Assembly: GCA_030532465.1 (NCBI GenBank)
Contig: JAUNLC010000007.1
Coordinates: forward strand, 25,299-59,623
Reading direction: 5' to 3'
DNA: 34,325 nt
DNA from: Campylobacter sp.
GTDB lineage: Bacteria > Campylobacterota > Campylobacteria > Campylobacterales > Campylobacteraceae
Part shown: one piece after another, positions 1 to 8,947 of the stretch
Numbering within the stretch: position 1 is the first letter of the stretch
Layout: the number at the start of each line of letters is the position of its first letter
Position numbers and translations under genes: made by a program
The notes under the pieces: generated by a model
What the model was told of the DNA's origin: nothing
The model's input: only the letters and a program-made list of their open reading frames with translations
Database searches by the model: none

Positions 1-1205
1 GCCATATCAAGCTCTTTATCGTTGCCCTTTTGATAAGCGCCTATACGAAGCAGGACCTCGTTTTCTTTTATAAGTGAATAAAAGCGCTTAAATTTGGCTA
101 TATTTGCCTTGTGCTCGGGGGTTATGAGATCATTCATCACCCGTGATGCCGAATTTAAGATATTTATCGGAGGATAGATGCCAAAATCGGTTAGTTCACG
201 GCTTAAAACTATATGACCGTCCAGTATCGAGCGGCTTTGATCGGCTATGGGATCGCTCATATCATCACCGTCTACAAGAACCGTAAAAAAGGCGGTGATA
301 CTACCCTTGCCCTCCTCTTTGCCCGCTCTTTCCATGAGCTGAGGAAGCAAGGTTAAGACAGAGGGCGGATAACCTTTAGAGGTAGGAGGCTCTCCAAGTG
401 CAAGCCCTATCTCGCGCTGCGCCATGGCAAATCTAGTCACGCTATCCATGATAAAGAGCACATCTTTGCCTTGGTTTTTAAAGTATTCCGCTACGCTCAT
501 CGCACAAAAAGCTCCGTATTTGCGCATAAGCGGACTATCGTCGCTTGTCGCTACGATTAGCACGGTGCCGCTTAGATCGCCGTGCAGGTTCTTTTGGATA
601 AATTCGGGCACCTCACGCCCGCGCTCACCGATAAGGGCTACTACTTTGATAGGAGCTTCGGAGTTTTTTACTATCATTCCCATTAGGGTGCTTTTGCCGA
701 CTCCGCTTCCTGCGAAAATCCCAAGCTTTTGACCCTTTCCGCAGGTTAAAAGTCCGTCTATACTCTTAACTCCTACGCTAAAAACCTCATCTATAAGACC
801 CCTTTTCATCGCATCAATGGGAGCTTTCATGATAGGCACAAATTTATCGGCATATATGGCACCCTTGCCGTCTTTTGGATTCATAAAAGGATCGACAACC
901 CGACCAAGCAGAGCATCTCCGACGGGAATTTTCATGCCTTGATCGCTAAGATATACAAGATCTCCTATCTTATATCCCTCGACAAAGCCAAACGGCGATA
1001 TAAACGCCCCGTCTTGCTTGATCTCCGTTACCATTCCAAGACCTCTTTTGCTCTTATCGCGCGCTACTATCTGCACTATATCGCCGATACTAGGACGAAG
1101 ACCTGAAATTTCGATAGTGGTTGATGAAATTTTATTTATCACTCCAAAGACGTTTGAAAGGGATAAATTTGAGTTAAGCTTGGATTTTAAGCGCTCTAAA
1201 CTCAC
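1..1205 (-). CDS. fliI: Flagellar export ATPase FliI (3' end cut by window edge)
   Basis: FliI is the cytoplasmic ATPase of the flagellar type III export apparatus, related to the F1 beta subunit. About 401 codons are present. The C-terminal part, probably some 60 residues, lies beyond base 1. The gene begins with GTG (protein start MSLERLKSKL), whose first G is also the last base of the folE stop (TAGTG), so the two genes are translationally coupled. The Walker A motif GSGVGKS lies near residue 165. Further on are GERGREVPEF, the Walker B stretch VLFIMDSVTRFAMAQREIG and the PPSVLTLLPQL segment, all typical of FliI/YscN ATPases. Neighbourhood folE-fliI matches other Campylobacter genomes from memory. 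The only realistic alternative is a paralogous rotary ATPase, which the motifs and context disfavour. Confidence 0.95.
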   Translation of the reverse strand, partial: MSLERLKSKLNSNLSLSNVFGVINKISSTTIEISGLRPSIGDIVQIVARDKSKRGLGMVTEIKQDGAFISPFGFVEGYKIGDLVYLSDQGMKIPVGDALLGRVVDPFMNPKDGKGAIYADKFVPIMKAPIDAMKRGLIDEVFSVGVKSIDGLLTCGKGQKLGIFAGSGVGKSTLMGMIVKNSEAPIKVVALIGERGREVPEFIQKNLHGDLSGTVLIVATSDDSPLMRKYGAFCAMSVAEYFKNQGKDVLFIMDSVTRFAMAQREIGLALGEPPTSKGYPPSVLTLLPQLMERAGKEEGKGSITAFFTVLVDGDDMSDPIADQSRSILDGHIVLSRELTDFGIYPPINILNSASRVMNDLITPEHKANIAKFKRFYSLIKENEVLLRIGAYQKGNDKELDM

Positions 1206-1792
1206 TAGAATCTCACCTCTTTAGGAGAATTTATAAGCGAAAAAAACTCTTTTCTGGTATCCGTATCTTTTATAAAACACCCCCTAAGCGCCGAAGTTGT
1301 CGTGGTTGAGTTTATCTTCTCAACACCTCTCATCTCAACGCACATGTGTCTTGCTTCTATAACTACGCCGACGCCTTTTGGCTTGATAACCTCTTGAATC
1401 GCGCTTGCTATCTGCTCGGTCATCTGCTCTTGAATTTGAAGCCTTCTGGCAAAGATATTTACCATGCGCGGAATTTTACTAAGCCCCACAACCTTGCCGT
1501 TTGGGATATATGCGACATGAACTCGCCCGATGATAGGCAACAGATGGTGTTCGCAAAGGCTGTAAAACTCAATATCTCTCATCAAAACCATTTCATTGTT
1601 TGAGCTTTCAAAAAGCGCGTCGTTTAATACCACTTTCGGGTCTTGTTCGTAGCCTTGAGTTAGAAATTTAAAGGCTTTAAAAACCCGCTCGGGAGTCTTT
1701 ATAAGCCCTTCTCTGTTTGTATCTTCTCCGATTATTTCAAGCATATTTTTAACCGAATTTTCAAAACGAGTTTGATTGTTGTTTTTTTGCAT
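1205..1792 (-). CDS. folE: GTP cyclohydrolase I
   Basis: FolE converts GTP to 7,8-dihydroneopterin triphosphate, the first step of tetrahydrofolate synthesis and a source for queuosine-type deazapurines. The 195-residue protein has the normal length for the bacterial enzyme. The zinc ligands expected for the family are present: Cys80 and His83 in SLCEHHLLP and Cys151 in [11 protein letters not shown]. The catalytic-site segment around residues 103-116 (GLSKIPRMV and the following ARR) is also conserved. It starts at ATG 1792 and its TAG stop overlaps the GTG start of fliI by one base. It is transcribed divergently from tig. Confidence 0.96.
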   Translation of the reverse strand: MQKNNNQTRFENSVKNMLEIIGEDTNREGLIKTPERVFKAFKFLTQGYEQDPKVVLNDALFESSNNEMVLMRDIEFYSLCEHHLLPIIGRVHVAYIPNGKVVGLSKIPRMVNIFARRLQIQEQMTEQIASAIQEVIKPKGVGVVIEARHMCVEMRGVEKINSTTTTSALRGCFIKDTDTRKEFFSLINSPKEVRF

Positions 1793-1925
1793 TTTTACTT
1801 TCCTTGAAATTTATAGCCATTTTACATCAAAACGCCTTTTGCATGGATAAATTTCAAATTTATACAACTAATAAGGAAAATTTTGATATATTTTTTAGAA
1901 AATTTTTACTTTTAAAAGGAAATAG
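1793..1925. promoter_or_regulatory. Divergent promoter region between folE and tig
   Basis: This 133-base AT-rich gap separates two divergent genes, so it should hold two promoters. On the plus strand TATATT at 1887-1892 sits 34 bases before the tig ATG, and AAAAGGA just before the ATG is the ribosome binding site. On the minus strand TAAAAT, preceded by TG (plus-strand 1819-1824), is the best -10 candidate for folE. Neither has a convincing -35, which is usual for Campylobacter sigma-70 promoters. Assignments are by eye only. Confidence 0.35.
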
Positions 1926-3290
1926 ATGGAAATCAAAACCAAAATTATAGACTCCGCCAACGCTTCGGTAACGGCAAAAATTCCAAGCGAGCAGATAAAA
2001 TCAAAGCTTGAAGACCTTGCTAAAAAAGCAGCGAAAAATATGAAAATTGACGGTTTTAGAAAGGGCAAAGTTCCTGTAAACGTGGTTTTAAAACGCTATG
2101 AAAAAGAGCTAACTACAGACGCAGAGCAAGACGCGCTAAAAGAGGTGTTTGACGCGGCTTTAAAAGAGCTAAAAAGAGGCAACGAAGAGGTTATAGGCGA
2201 GCCTATGTTTGTCAAATTCGAAAGAGAAAACGGCGGCGTTGAAGCCGAGGTTGAAATTTCATTTAAACCTTCGGTAAATTTAGACGGTTACGAAGAGCTA
2301 ATCCCTGAATTTTCAACTCCTAGAGTGATGAAAAAAGAGATTGACGAGAAAAAAGATGAGCTTTTAAAGATGGTTGCGCCGCTTGAGAAGCTAGATAAGA
2401 AAAAGCTTGAAAAAGGCGACTTCGCTAAATTTGACTTTGAGGGCTTTGTAGACGGTGTTGCATTTGACGGCGGTAAGGCTGAAAACTATCTGCTTGAGAT
2501 AGGATCGGGACAGTTTATCCCGGGCTTTGAAGATGCAATGATAGGTCTAAAAGTCGGCGAAGAAAAGGATGTGGAAGTAACATTCCCCGCCGAATACGGT
2601 GCGCCGAATTTAGCAGGCAAAGCAGCCGTGTTTAAAGTAAAATTGCATGAAATTCAAGGCAAGAACGTGCCAAGCGAAATTAGCGAAGAGCTGCTTAAAC
2701 AACTTATGCCAAATGAGGAAAAGGCAAGCGTAGAACTACTTGAAGAGAGGATCAAAGATCAAATCAGAGCTGATAAGCAATTTAAGCTTATAAACGAAGA
2801 GCTTAAACCGAAATTTGCAGAAGCTATAGTGGAGAAATATAAATTTGACATACCTAAAAATATAGTCGAGCAAGAGATTGACATGCAGTTTAGAAACGCA
2901 TGGGCGAGCTTTAGCGAAGATGAGATGAAGAGCTTTAGAGACGATAAAGACGCTTTAACTAAAAAGCGCGAGACATTTCGCGAAGATGCGGCAAAGAGCG
3001 TTAAGCTAACGTTTATCATAGATGAACTTGCACGCAAAAGAGGAGTTACCGTAAGCGATCAAGAGCTTATACAAGCGGTTTATTTCGAGGCTTATCGCTC
3101 CGGACTTGATCCTAAACAACACCTTGAAAACTATAAAAATCAAGGAATTTTGCCGGCTATCAAGATGTCTATGATAGAAGAGAAGCTATTTAACGAGATG
3201 TTTGATAAAAAAGACGAGGCTAAAAAGGCTGCAAAAGAAAAAGATGAGCCAAAGGCCGAAAAAAAGACAACAAAAAAGGCGGATAAATGA
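1926..3290 (+). CDS. tig: Trigger factor, ribosome-associated chaperone/prolyl isomerase
   Basis: Trigger factor binds the ribosomal exit tunnel and shields nascent chains. The 454-residue protein shows the family signature GFRKGKVP at residues 43-50, which contacts ribosomal protein L23. Next comes an FKBP-type prolyl isomerase domain at roughly 155-245 ([11 protein letters not shown], then [20 protein letters not shown]), followed by the long helical C-terminal chaperone domain. The last 28 residues or so are a Lys/Glu/Ala-rich tail, a low-complexity extension of the kind common at this end of the protein. Its stop overlaps the clpP start by four bases (ATGA), so chaperone and protease are translationally coupled. 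Confidence 0.97.
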   Translation: MEIKTKIIDSANASVTAKIPSEQIKSKLEDLAKKAAKNMKIDGFRKGKVPVNVVLKRYEKELTTDAEQDALKEVFDAALKELKRGNEEVIGEPMFVKFERENGGVEAEVEISFKPSVNLDGYEELIPEFSTPRVMKKEIDEKKDELLKMVAPLEKLDKKKLEKGDFAKFDFEGFVDGVAFDGGKAENYLLEIGSGQFIPGFEDAMIGLKVGEEKDVEVTFPAEYGAPNLAGKAAVFKVKLHEIQGKNVPSEISEELLKQLMPNEEKASVELLEERIKDQIRADKQFKLINEELKPKFAEAIVEKYKFDIPKNIVEQEIDMQFRNAWASFSEDEMKSFRDDKDALTKKRETFREDAAKSVKLTFIIDELARKRGVTVSDQELIQAVYFEAYRSGLDPKQHLENYKNQGILPAIKMSMIEEKLFNEMFDKKDEAKKAAKEKDEPKAEKKTTKKADK

Positions 3291-3877
3291 GCTATTACGT
3301 CCCATACGTAATCGAGCGAACGAGCAAGGGGGAGAGAAGTTATGATATCTACTCCCGCCTCTTAAAAGATCGCATCGTAATGCTAAGCGGTGAGATAGAA
3401 GACGGCATAGCTTCTTCTATAGTCGCTCAGATGCTGTTTTTAGAAGCGGAGGATCCGGATAAGGATATCTATCTGTATATAAATAGCCCGGGCGGAGTTA
3501 TAACAAGCGGCTTTAGTATCTATGATACGATGAATTATATAAAGCCAGATGTTTGCACCATCTGTATAGGTCAAGCCGCCTCTATGGGAGCCTTTTTACT
3601 AAGTTGCGGAACTCCGGGCAAGAGGTATGCGCTTCCGAATTCTCGTATCATGATACACCAACCGCTTGGCGGAGCGAGAGGACAGGCCACCGATATAGAA
3701 ATTCAGGCTAAAGAAATTTTGCGTATGAAAGAGATTTTAAACTCTATCTTAGCTCAAAACACAGGACAAAAGCTAAGCAAGATCGCAAAAGATACGGATC
3801 GTGATTTTTTCATGAGTTCTTCTGAGGCTAAAGAATACGGACTTATAGATAAGGTTTTACAGAAGAGCTTTAAATAA
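3287..3877 (+). CDS. clpP: ATP-dependent Clp protease proteolytic subunit
   Basis: ClpP is the serine peptidase chamber of the Clp protease and works with ClpX or ClpA in the cytoplasm. The 196-residue protein carries the complete catalytic triad: Ser99 in GQAASMGAF, His124 in MIHQPLGG and Asp173 in DRDFF. Each is offset by two from the E. coli numbering. The YINSPGG strand and the handle helix LRMKEILN are also conserved. It overlaps tig by four bases and is followed 12 bases later by the TTG of the next gene. The order tig-clpP-def is conserved in Campylobacter. Confidence 0.97.
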   Translation: MSYYVPYVIERTSKGERSYDIYSRLLKDRIVMLSGEIEDGIASSIVAQMLFLEAEDPDKDIYLYINSPGGVITSGFSIYDTMNYIKPDVCTICIGQAASMGAFLLSCGTPGKRYALPNSRIMIHQPLGGARGQATDIEIQAKEILRMKEILNSILAQNTGQKLSKIAKDTDRDFFMSSSEAKEYGLIDKVLQKSFK

Positions 3878-3889
3878 GCGAGGTAGAAT

Positions 3890-4909
3890 TTGATTAAGGT
3901 TAATAAAAAGAAAGCAGGCAATACCGTAACCGTTAAAGATAAAGATTCTGTCGAGTTTAACATCTACGGTTTTTCAGAGGACGTTATAAAAGAGCTAAAT
4001 GAGGAGAATGTCCCGTCTATTCCTAAAAATTACAGTATATTTTTTGAAAAGATGCTTGAAAAAAAGCCCGATGAGTTTAAAAAGAAGATGGGCGAGATCA
4101 TAGAGATCGAAGATGAGATAGGCAGAATCGAAGACGATAGGCAAATTTATGTCGAGCGCGAGATCAAGCAGAGTTTCGCCCAGATAAAAAGTATGCTTCA
4201 AGCGGTCGCTCTCATATATAAAAATCTTGGGATTATGAAAACTATCATTAAAAAACGCTCAGATAGCCTTGAGGCCAATGCAAATTTGCTGACCGTGCAA
4301 AATGTTTTTAACGCTTTTAACGACGACCTAGATAAGCTAAATACTCTTATGAATAAGCATATAGACGTTATTAAAACAAATTATGAGGAGATAAGCAGGG
4401 TCTTTAAAGTGGTTGAAGAGCAGTCTATTTACGACCCTAAATTCGATCTTTATAACAAGAAATTTTTCCTAAAAACCATCTCTTCGGAGATGAAATATGT
4501 TCAAAAATACGGCTACAACTCGTCGTTTATGCTTGTAAAGGCGAAAGATCGCATAACCGATATGCTTGGAGTTAGAGATAAACAAATAGTTTTAAAAAAC
4601 ATATCGAGATTTTTGCTAAAAACTTCAAGAAGAAGCGATATACTAGCGCATTACGGAGATGGAATTTTTGCCATGCTTATGAAGCATACCGATATAAACG
4701 GCGCAAAAAAGGCTTGCGAAAGAATTGCGGACATGTTTTATACGACTACATTTTTGATAGGCGATGAGGAGCTTGAGATAGATATGGAGATAGCGGTTTG
4801 CGATCTAAATACGACTAAAACGGTTGAAGAGGTGATCTCAAATACACTTGACAGCCTCCCAAATAGCGGCAGATCAAGCCAAAAATACACAGTAGTAGAG
4901 ATGAAATAA
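3890..4909 (+). CDS. Degenerate GGDEF-domain protein (predicted c-di-GMP effector rather than synthase)
   Basis: The 339-residue protein has an alpha-helical N-terminal half (roughly 45-175, Glu/Lys-rich, no transmembrane segment) and a C-terminal GGDEF fold beginning at YDPKFDLYNKKFF (181-193), which corresponds to the usual DPLTGLYNRRFF. The signature is eroded: GGDEF reads GDGIF at 256-260, so the metal-binding and catalytic acids are missing. The inhibitory I-site RxxD is intact as RRSD at 247-250, with normal spacing. Such proteins usually bind c-di-GMP without making it; that role is inferred. The start is TTG at 3890, supported by GAGG seven bases upstream and no competing ATG. It overlaps def by one base (TAATG). 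From memory, C. jejuni lacks a gene at this position. Confidence 0.8.
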   Translation: MIKVNKKKAGNTVTVKDKDSVEFNIYGFSEDVIKELNEENVPSIPKNYSIFFEKMLEKKPDEFKKKMGEIIEIEDEIGRIEDDRQIYVEREIKQSFAQIKSMLQAVALIYKNLGIMKTIIKKRSDSLEANANLLTVQNVFNAFNDDLDKLNTLMNKHIDVIKTNYEEISRVFKVVEEQSIYDPKFDLYNKKFFLKTISSEMKYVQKYGYNSSFMLVKAKDRITDMLGVRDKQIVLKNISRFLLKTSRRSDILAHYGDGIFAMLMKHTDINGAKKACERIADMFYTTTFLIGDEELEIDMEIAVCDLNTTKTVEEVISNTLDSLPNSGRSSQKYTVVEMK

Positions 4910-5427
4910 TGGTACTTGAAATTTTAACTTATCCTGATAAAAGACTCTATCAAAGGTCCGTTGAAGTTAGCGAATTTAACGAAGATCTGCATAAATTTTT
5001 AGATGATATGTATGATACTATGATAGCTAAAAACGGGATCGGGCTTGCAGCTATTCAGGTTAAAAACCCTATTCGTGCGCTTATAATAAATTTAGTAAAT
5101 GAAGAGAGTGAAATTCAAGAAAGAGCCGATCTGCTTGAGATAATCAACCCAAAGATAGTGCATAAAGAGGGCGAGCAAATTTTTCAAGAAGGCTGCCTTA
5201 GCGTGCCGGGCTTTTACGAAGATGTTAAAAGGGCGGAGCATATAAAACTAAGCTATCAAGATAGATGTGGAAAGGCTTGCGAGCTTGAGGCTGATGGGCT
5301 TTTAGCCGTTGCTATCCAGCACGAGATGGATCATCTTGACGGTCATCTGTTTATAGAAAAAATAGGCTACAACAAACGTAAAAAATTCGATAAAGAGTAT
5401 AAGAGACTTAGAGATAAAAATCTATGA
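4909..5427 (+). CDS. def: Peptide deformylase
   Basis: Peptide deformylase removes the formyl group from nascent N-formylmethionine and acts near the ribosome, which fits its place downstream of trigger factor. The 172-residue protein has all three family motifs: GIGLAAIQ (43-50), EGCLSVP (94-100) with metal ligand Cys96, and HEMDH (138-142) with ligands His138 and His142 and catalytic Glu139. The ATG lies inside the stop of the preceding GGDEF gene (TAATG), and the end overlaps the next gene by four bases (ATGA). Confidence 0.97.
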   Translation: MVLEILTYPDKRLYQRSVEVSEFNEDLHKFLDDMYDTMIAKNGIGLAAIQVKNPIRALIINLVNEESEIQERADLLEIINPKIVHKEGEQIFQEGCLSVPGFYEDVKRAEHIKLSYQDRCGKACELEADGLLAVAIQHEMDHLDGHLFIEKIGYNKRKKFDKEYKRLRDKNL

Positions 5428-6950
5428 AATCGCTAAAGTGCGCTACTTACACCGATGGATTGAAGATTGTCGATGTAGAATCAACCTTCAATCGGGGGTT
5501 GCCTGCACTTAGCATCGTAGGACTTGCAAGCGCAAGCATAAAGGAGAGCGAAGCAAGGGTCAAATCAGCCCTTCTAGCTCAAAATTTCTCTTTCCCCGCT
5601 CAAAAAATCATTATAAACCTCTCGCCTTCGGATATGCCAAAGACAGGTAGTCATTTTGACCTTTCCATAGCGCTTTTAATAGCCCTTCAAAAAGAGAGGG
5701 CAAGTAGTGAATTTGGCGAGTTTTTCGTATTTGGCGAGCTTGGTCTTGACGGAAGCGTTAAAAGCACGGCAAGCTTATTTTCTATTTTGCTTTTTTTAAG
5801 CACAAAGGTTAAAGAGGCGAAAGTTCTTGTGCCAAAAGAGATTGCGGCGGACGCCTTTATGATACCTAATTTGCAAATTTATGCGATTAGCAAGCTTGAC
5901 GAGGCGATAAAATTTTTTATTGACGATGAGTTTAAGAGGCTTTGTCTTGTTAAACAAACTCATCCGCTTTTTGAAAATTTAACCGAAATTTGCGGTAAAA
6001 AATACGTTAAAAACCTGAAATTTGATCTGGATTTTAAGGATATAAAGGGGCAATTAAGAGCCAAAAGAGCCTGCCTGATAGCCGCATGCGGCATGCATAA
6101 CATCATCTTTGAAGGAAGTCCCGGGTGTGGTAAAAGCATGAGCGCAAAACGCTTAAGATATATCCTTCCGCCTCAAAGTATAGATGAAATTTTACTAAGC
6201 TCGGCATACGCCTCTTTAAATTTACAAGACCACGAATTTAGTGCGCTTAGAGCCTTTAGAAATCCGCATCACACATCTACAAAAAGCTCGATATTTGGCG
6301 GCGGAACAAGTAGCGCTAAGATAGGCGAGGTGGCGCTTGCAAACGGGGGAATTTTGTTTTTTGACGAATTGCCCCACTTTGGAAAACAAATTTTAGAGAG
6401 TTTAAGGGAGCCGCTAGAGGATAATCAAATTCATATCTCAAGAGTAAATTCTAAAGTCACTTACAAGACAAAATTTATGTTTGTTGGCGCGATGAATCCT
6501 TGCCCATGCGGAAATTTACTCTCAAAGCAGCTAAATTGCAGATGTTTAGAGGCTGACATCAAAAGATATAAGGCTAAAATTTCAGAGCCTCTTTTAGATA
6601 GAATTGATATCCACGTGCTTATGGACGAGGTTTCAAGCGACGATAGAAGCGATACAACGAGCGCTGATATGCAGCGTGAGGTTTTGCGCGTTTTTGAAAT
6701 TCAGATGAAAAGAGGACAGAGCGAACTAAACGGCAAATTAAGCGACAAAGAGATAGCTAAATTTTGTATTTGCGATAGCGAGGCAAAGAGCGCGCTTGAT
6801 ATGTCGGTTGGGCGATTTGCATTAACTCAACGCGGCATAAATAAGACTTTAAAAGTAGCTCGCACGATCGCCGATCTTGAGGACTCGCAAATCATAAAGA
6901 AATCTCACATCCTAGAAGCGCTTAGTTATAGAGTAAGGAGCGAAGTTTGA
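5424..6950 (+). CDS. comM: YifB/ComM family Mg-chelatase-like AAA+ ATPase
   Basis: The 508-residue protein matches the YifB/ComM family. It has an N-terminal Lon-protease-like fold (LPALSIVGLA, then SPSDMPKTGSHFDLSIAL, then GELGLDGSVK). An AAA+ domain follows, with Walker A GSPGCGKS near residue 231 and Walker B LFFDELPHF near 310. A later segment reads MNPCPCGN, and a C-terminal helical Mg-chelatase-type domain follows. In Vibrio cholerae ComM is a hexameric helicase promoting branch migration during natural transformation. Many Campylobacter are naturally competent, so that role is plausible here but inferred. The gene overlaps def by four bases, and its TGA overlaps the TTG start of the next gene. 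Confidence 0.9.
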   Translation: MKSLKCATYTDGLKIVDVESTFNRGLPALSIVGLASASIKESEARVKSALLAQNFSFPAQKIIINLSPSDMPKTGSHFDLSIALLIALQKERASSEFGEFFVFGELGLDGSVKSTASLFSILLFLSTKVKEAKVLVPKEIAADAFMIPNLQIYAISKLDEAIKFFIDDEFKRLCLVKQTHPLFENLTEICGKKYVKNLKFDLDFKDIKGQLRAKRACLIAACGMHNIIFEGSPGCGKSMSAKRLRYILPPQSIDEILLSSAYASLNLQDHEFSALRAFRNPHHTSTKSSIFGGGTSSAKIGEVALANGGILFFDELPHFGKQILESLREPLEDNQIHISRVNSKVTYKTKFMFVGAMNPCPCGNLLSKQLNCRCLEADIKRYKAKISEPLLDRIDIHVLMDEVSSDDRSDTTSADMQREVLRVFEIQMKRGQSELNGKLSDKEIAKFCICDSEAKSALDMSVGRFALTQRGINKTLKVARTIADLEDSQIIKKSHILEALSYRVRSEV

Positions 6951-8356
6951 AGAAGCTTTTTATGAGCACGGCGGAGCTTGATCTAAGAGCTTGCGCGGAA
7001 TTTGGCTTAAATGATGAAATTTTGATGGAAAATGCAGTCTGGGCTCTTGCTAAAGAGGTGCGTAAAAAGGTTAAAAAGGGCGCTAAAATTTTAGGCGTAT
7101 GCGGAAGCGGAAATAACGCTGCGGACGTGGTTGCCGCACTTAGAATGCTAAGCGGTGAGTTTGAGTGCGAGGCGTTTTTGGCTTTTGAAAAGCAAAATGA
7201 GATGCTTAAAACTCAGATGAGTAGAGCGAGTAAGCTTGGCGTTAAATTTGTTAAAAATATAAGCGAGTATAAATGCATAATCGACGGGATTTTCGGCTCA
7301 GGGCTAAACAGGAAGTTGAGCTCGCAAACGATAAGTTTGATAAATCTTATAAATTCAAAAAAGGCTTACAAGATAGCTTGCGATATACCAAGCGGGCTTG
7401 ATAAGTTCGGAAATGGACTTGGAGCCGTTTTTAAAGCGGATACGACTATCACTATGGGGGCTGGAAAGGTCGCTCTTTATTCGGATTTCGCAAAGGATTT
7501 TACGGGCAGGATCAGGGTTGCAAATTTGGGGATGGGGGCTTGTAAATTTGAGACTGAAACTAATATCTTTAAGCTTAGTAAGTCCGATATGAAACTTCCT
7601 TTTAGGTGTAAGGCTAACACTAACAAGGGTGATTTCGGACATCTTTTTGTTGTTAGCGGTGAGTTTGGCGGAGCCGCTAAAATCGCTGCAAAAGCGGCTT
7701 TAACTATGGGAGCGGGGCTTGTTAGCATAGTTAGCGATAGGGGGGATCTTAGAGCTAGCGCGCTTTTTATGCAATCAAAAAATATAACCGAAAAGATGTC
7801 TTACGGAGCTCTTGGCATGGGACTTGGAAAGCTAAATGAATCTAAAAAAGAGGAGCTTTTCAAAGAGCTGGAGGGTAAAAAAGCCCTTGTTATAGATGCC
7901 GATCTTTGCTACGAGAAAAAGACCATAGAGCTTTTAAAGATAAAAAAAGATATCGTCATAACCCCTCACCCAAAGGAGTTTAGCGCGTTCTTAGAACTTG
8001 GGGGATTTGGAAAATTTAACGTGAGCGAAATTCAGCAAAACCGCTTTAAATTCGCTCAAATGTGGAGTGAAAAATTCTCTAACGTCTTGGTGCTAAAAGG
8101 GGCTAACACCATAATCGCTCAAAACGGCAAAATTTATCTTATGCCTTATGGGGACGCCTCTTTATCAAAAGGCGGAAGCGGAGACGCTCTTAGCGGCATA
8201 ATCGTATCTTTGCTAGCTCAAGGATATCCTGCGCTTGATGCGGCGATTAGCGGCACCTTGGCTCACGCTTTAAGCGTTAAAAATTTAAAACAAAACAACT
8301 ACTCCATAACTGCAAAAGATATTATAAAAGGGCTTAAATGGTTACGAAAAAAATAG
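6947..8356 (+). CDS. nnrD: Bifunctional NAD(P)H-hydrate epimerase/dehydratase (YjeF type)
   Basis: The protein repairs hydrated NADH and NADPH. The N-terminal half (about 1-205) is a YjeF_N epimerase with MENAVWALA, a glycine-rich GVCGSGNNAADVVAALRML segment and DIPSGLD. The C-terminal half (about 215-469) is the ADP/ATP-dependent dehydratase, with NKGDFGHLFVVSGEFGGAAK, the ITPHPKEF strand and the nucleotide-site motif GGSGDALSG. The length of 469 residues fits the fused form. The start is TTG at 6947, overlapping the previous stop (TTTGA). The next in-frame ATG (6962) would remove five residues and has no better ribosome binding site. The 3' end overlaps purN by 19 bases. Confidence 0.92.
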   Translation: MKKLFMSTAELDLRACAEFGLNDEILMENAVWALAKEVRKKVKKGAKILGVCGSGNNAADVVAALRMLSGEFECEAFLAFEKQNEMLKTQMSRASKLGVKFVKNISEYKCIIDGIFGSGLNRKLSSQTISLINLINSKKAYKIACDIPSGLDKFGNGLGAVFKADTTITMGAGKVALYSDFAKDFTGRIRVANLGMGACKFETETNIFKLSKSDMKLPFRCKANTNKGDFGHLFVVSGEFGGAAKIAAKAALTMGAGLVSIVSDRGDLRASALFMQSKNITEKMSYGALGMGLGKLNESKKEELFKELEGKKALVIDADLCYEKKTIELLKIKKDIVITPHPKEFSAFLELGGFGKFNVSEIQQNRFKFAQMWSEKFSNVLVLKGANTIIAQNGKIYLMPYGDASLSKGGSGDALSGIIVSLLAQGYPALDAAISGTLAHALSVKNLKQNNYSITAKDIIKGLKWLRKK

Positions 8357-8916
8357 CGGTTTTATTTAGCGGAAGCGGATCGAATTTAGAGGCGATTTTG
8401 TCAAAAATTCACAATAAAATTTTTAATAACATAAAAATCCAAGTCGTCCTAACGCTAACAAACAAGGCTAACGCTTACGGCATAGAGCGAGCACGCAGAT
8501 ACGGGCTTGAAAGCGTAGTTATAGAGCATACTAAATTTAACTCACGCGAAGAATTTGATGCCGCGTTAGTTAGCGAGATTAAAAAATATAATGTCGATCT
8601 GGTCGTTTTGGCAGGTTTTATGAGAATTCTAACCCCTGTTTTTACCACTCAAATTAAGGCCATCAACCTTCATCCTTCGCTGCTGCCTCTTTTTAAAGGC
8701 GCTCACGCTATCAAGGAGAGTTTTGAAAGCGATATGTTAGTCGGAGGCGTTAGCGTGCATTATGTTAGCGAAGAGCTTGACGGCGGAAAGCTTATCATGC
8801 AAAGGGCTTTTGAAAAAGATGAAAGTATGAGTATAGAGGAGTTTGAAGCTAAAATTCACGCCATAGAGCATGAAATTTTGCCTGAAAGTATTATAAAAAT
8901 TCTTTGCAAGGCATAA
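8338..8916 (+). CDS. purN: Phosphoribosylglycinamide formyltransferase
   Basis: PurN transfers the formyl group of 10-formyl-tetrahydrofolate to GAR in de novo purine synthesis. In the 192-residue protein the phosphate-binding loop SGSGSN is at 11-16. The catalytic residues fall at Asn110, His112 (NLHPSLLP) and Asp148 (EELDGGK), four positions on from E. coli Asn106, His108 and Asp144. It is the last gene of the tig-clpP-def run: it starts inside the preceding nnrD gene and its stop lies in the left arm of a strong hairpin. One-carbon chemistry links it loosely with folE and def. Confidence 0.96.
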   Translation: MVTKKIAVLFSGSGSNLEAILSKIHNKIFNNIKIQVVLTLTNKANAYGIERARRYGLESVVIEHTKFNSREEFDAALVSEIKKYNVDLVVLAGFMRILTPVFTTQIKAINLHPSLLPLFKGAHAIKESFESDMLVGGVSVHYVSEELDGGKLIMQRAFEKDESMSIEEFEAKIHAIEHEILPESIIKILCKA

Positions 8917-8944
8917 ATTTAGCCCTTTTTAACGGGCTAAATTT
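8915..8944. terminator. Bidirectional hairpin terminator between purN and cmeC
   Basis: A perfect 11-bp inverted repeat, AAATTTAGCCC at 8915-8925 and GGGCTAAATTT at 8934-8944, is separated by eight bases. It lies exactly between two convergent genes: the purN stop is in its left arm and the cmeC stop is a few bases to its right. The A/T-rich arms supply a U-tract in either direction, so it probably ends both operons. Confidence 0.85.
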
Positions 8945-8947
8945 GGA

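Noticed and set aside
424-732. Open frame on the plus strand opposite fliI
   Set aside because: It is the complement of the FliI ATPase core. Its translation has no recognisable domain and the minus-strand frame carries all motifs.
1926-3290. Lys-rich tail of trigger factor as a fusion with another domain
   Set aside because: It is a short low-complexity extension of a normal full-length protein, with no second domain.
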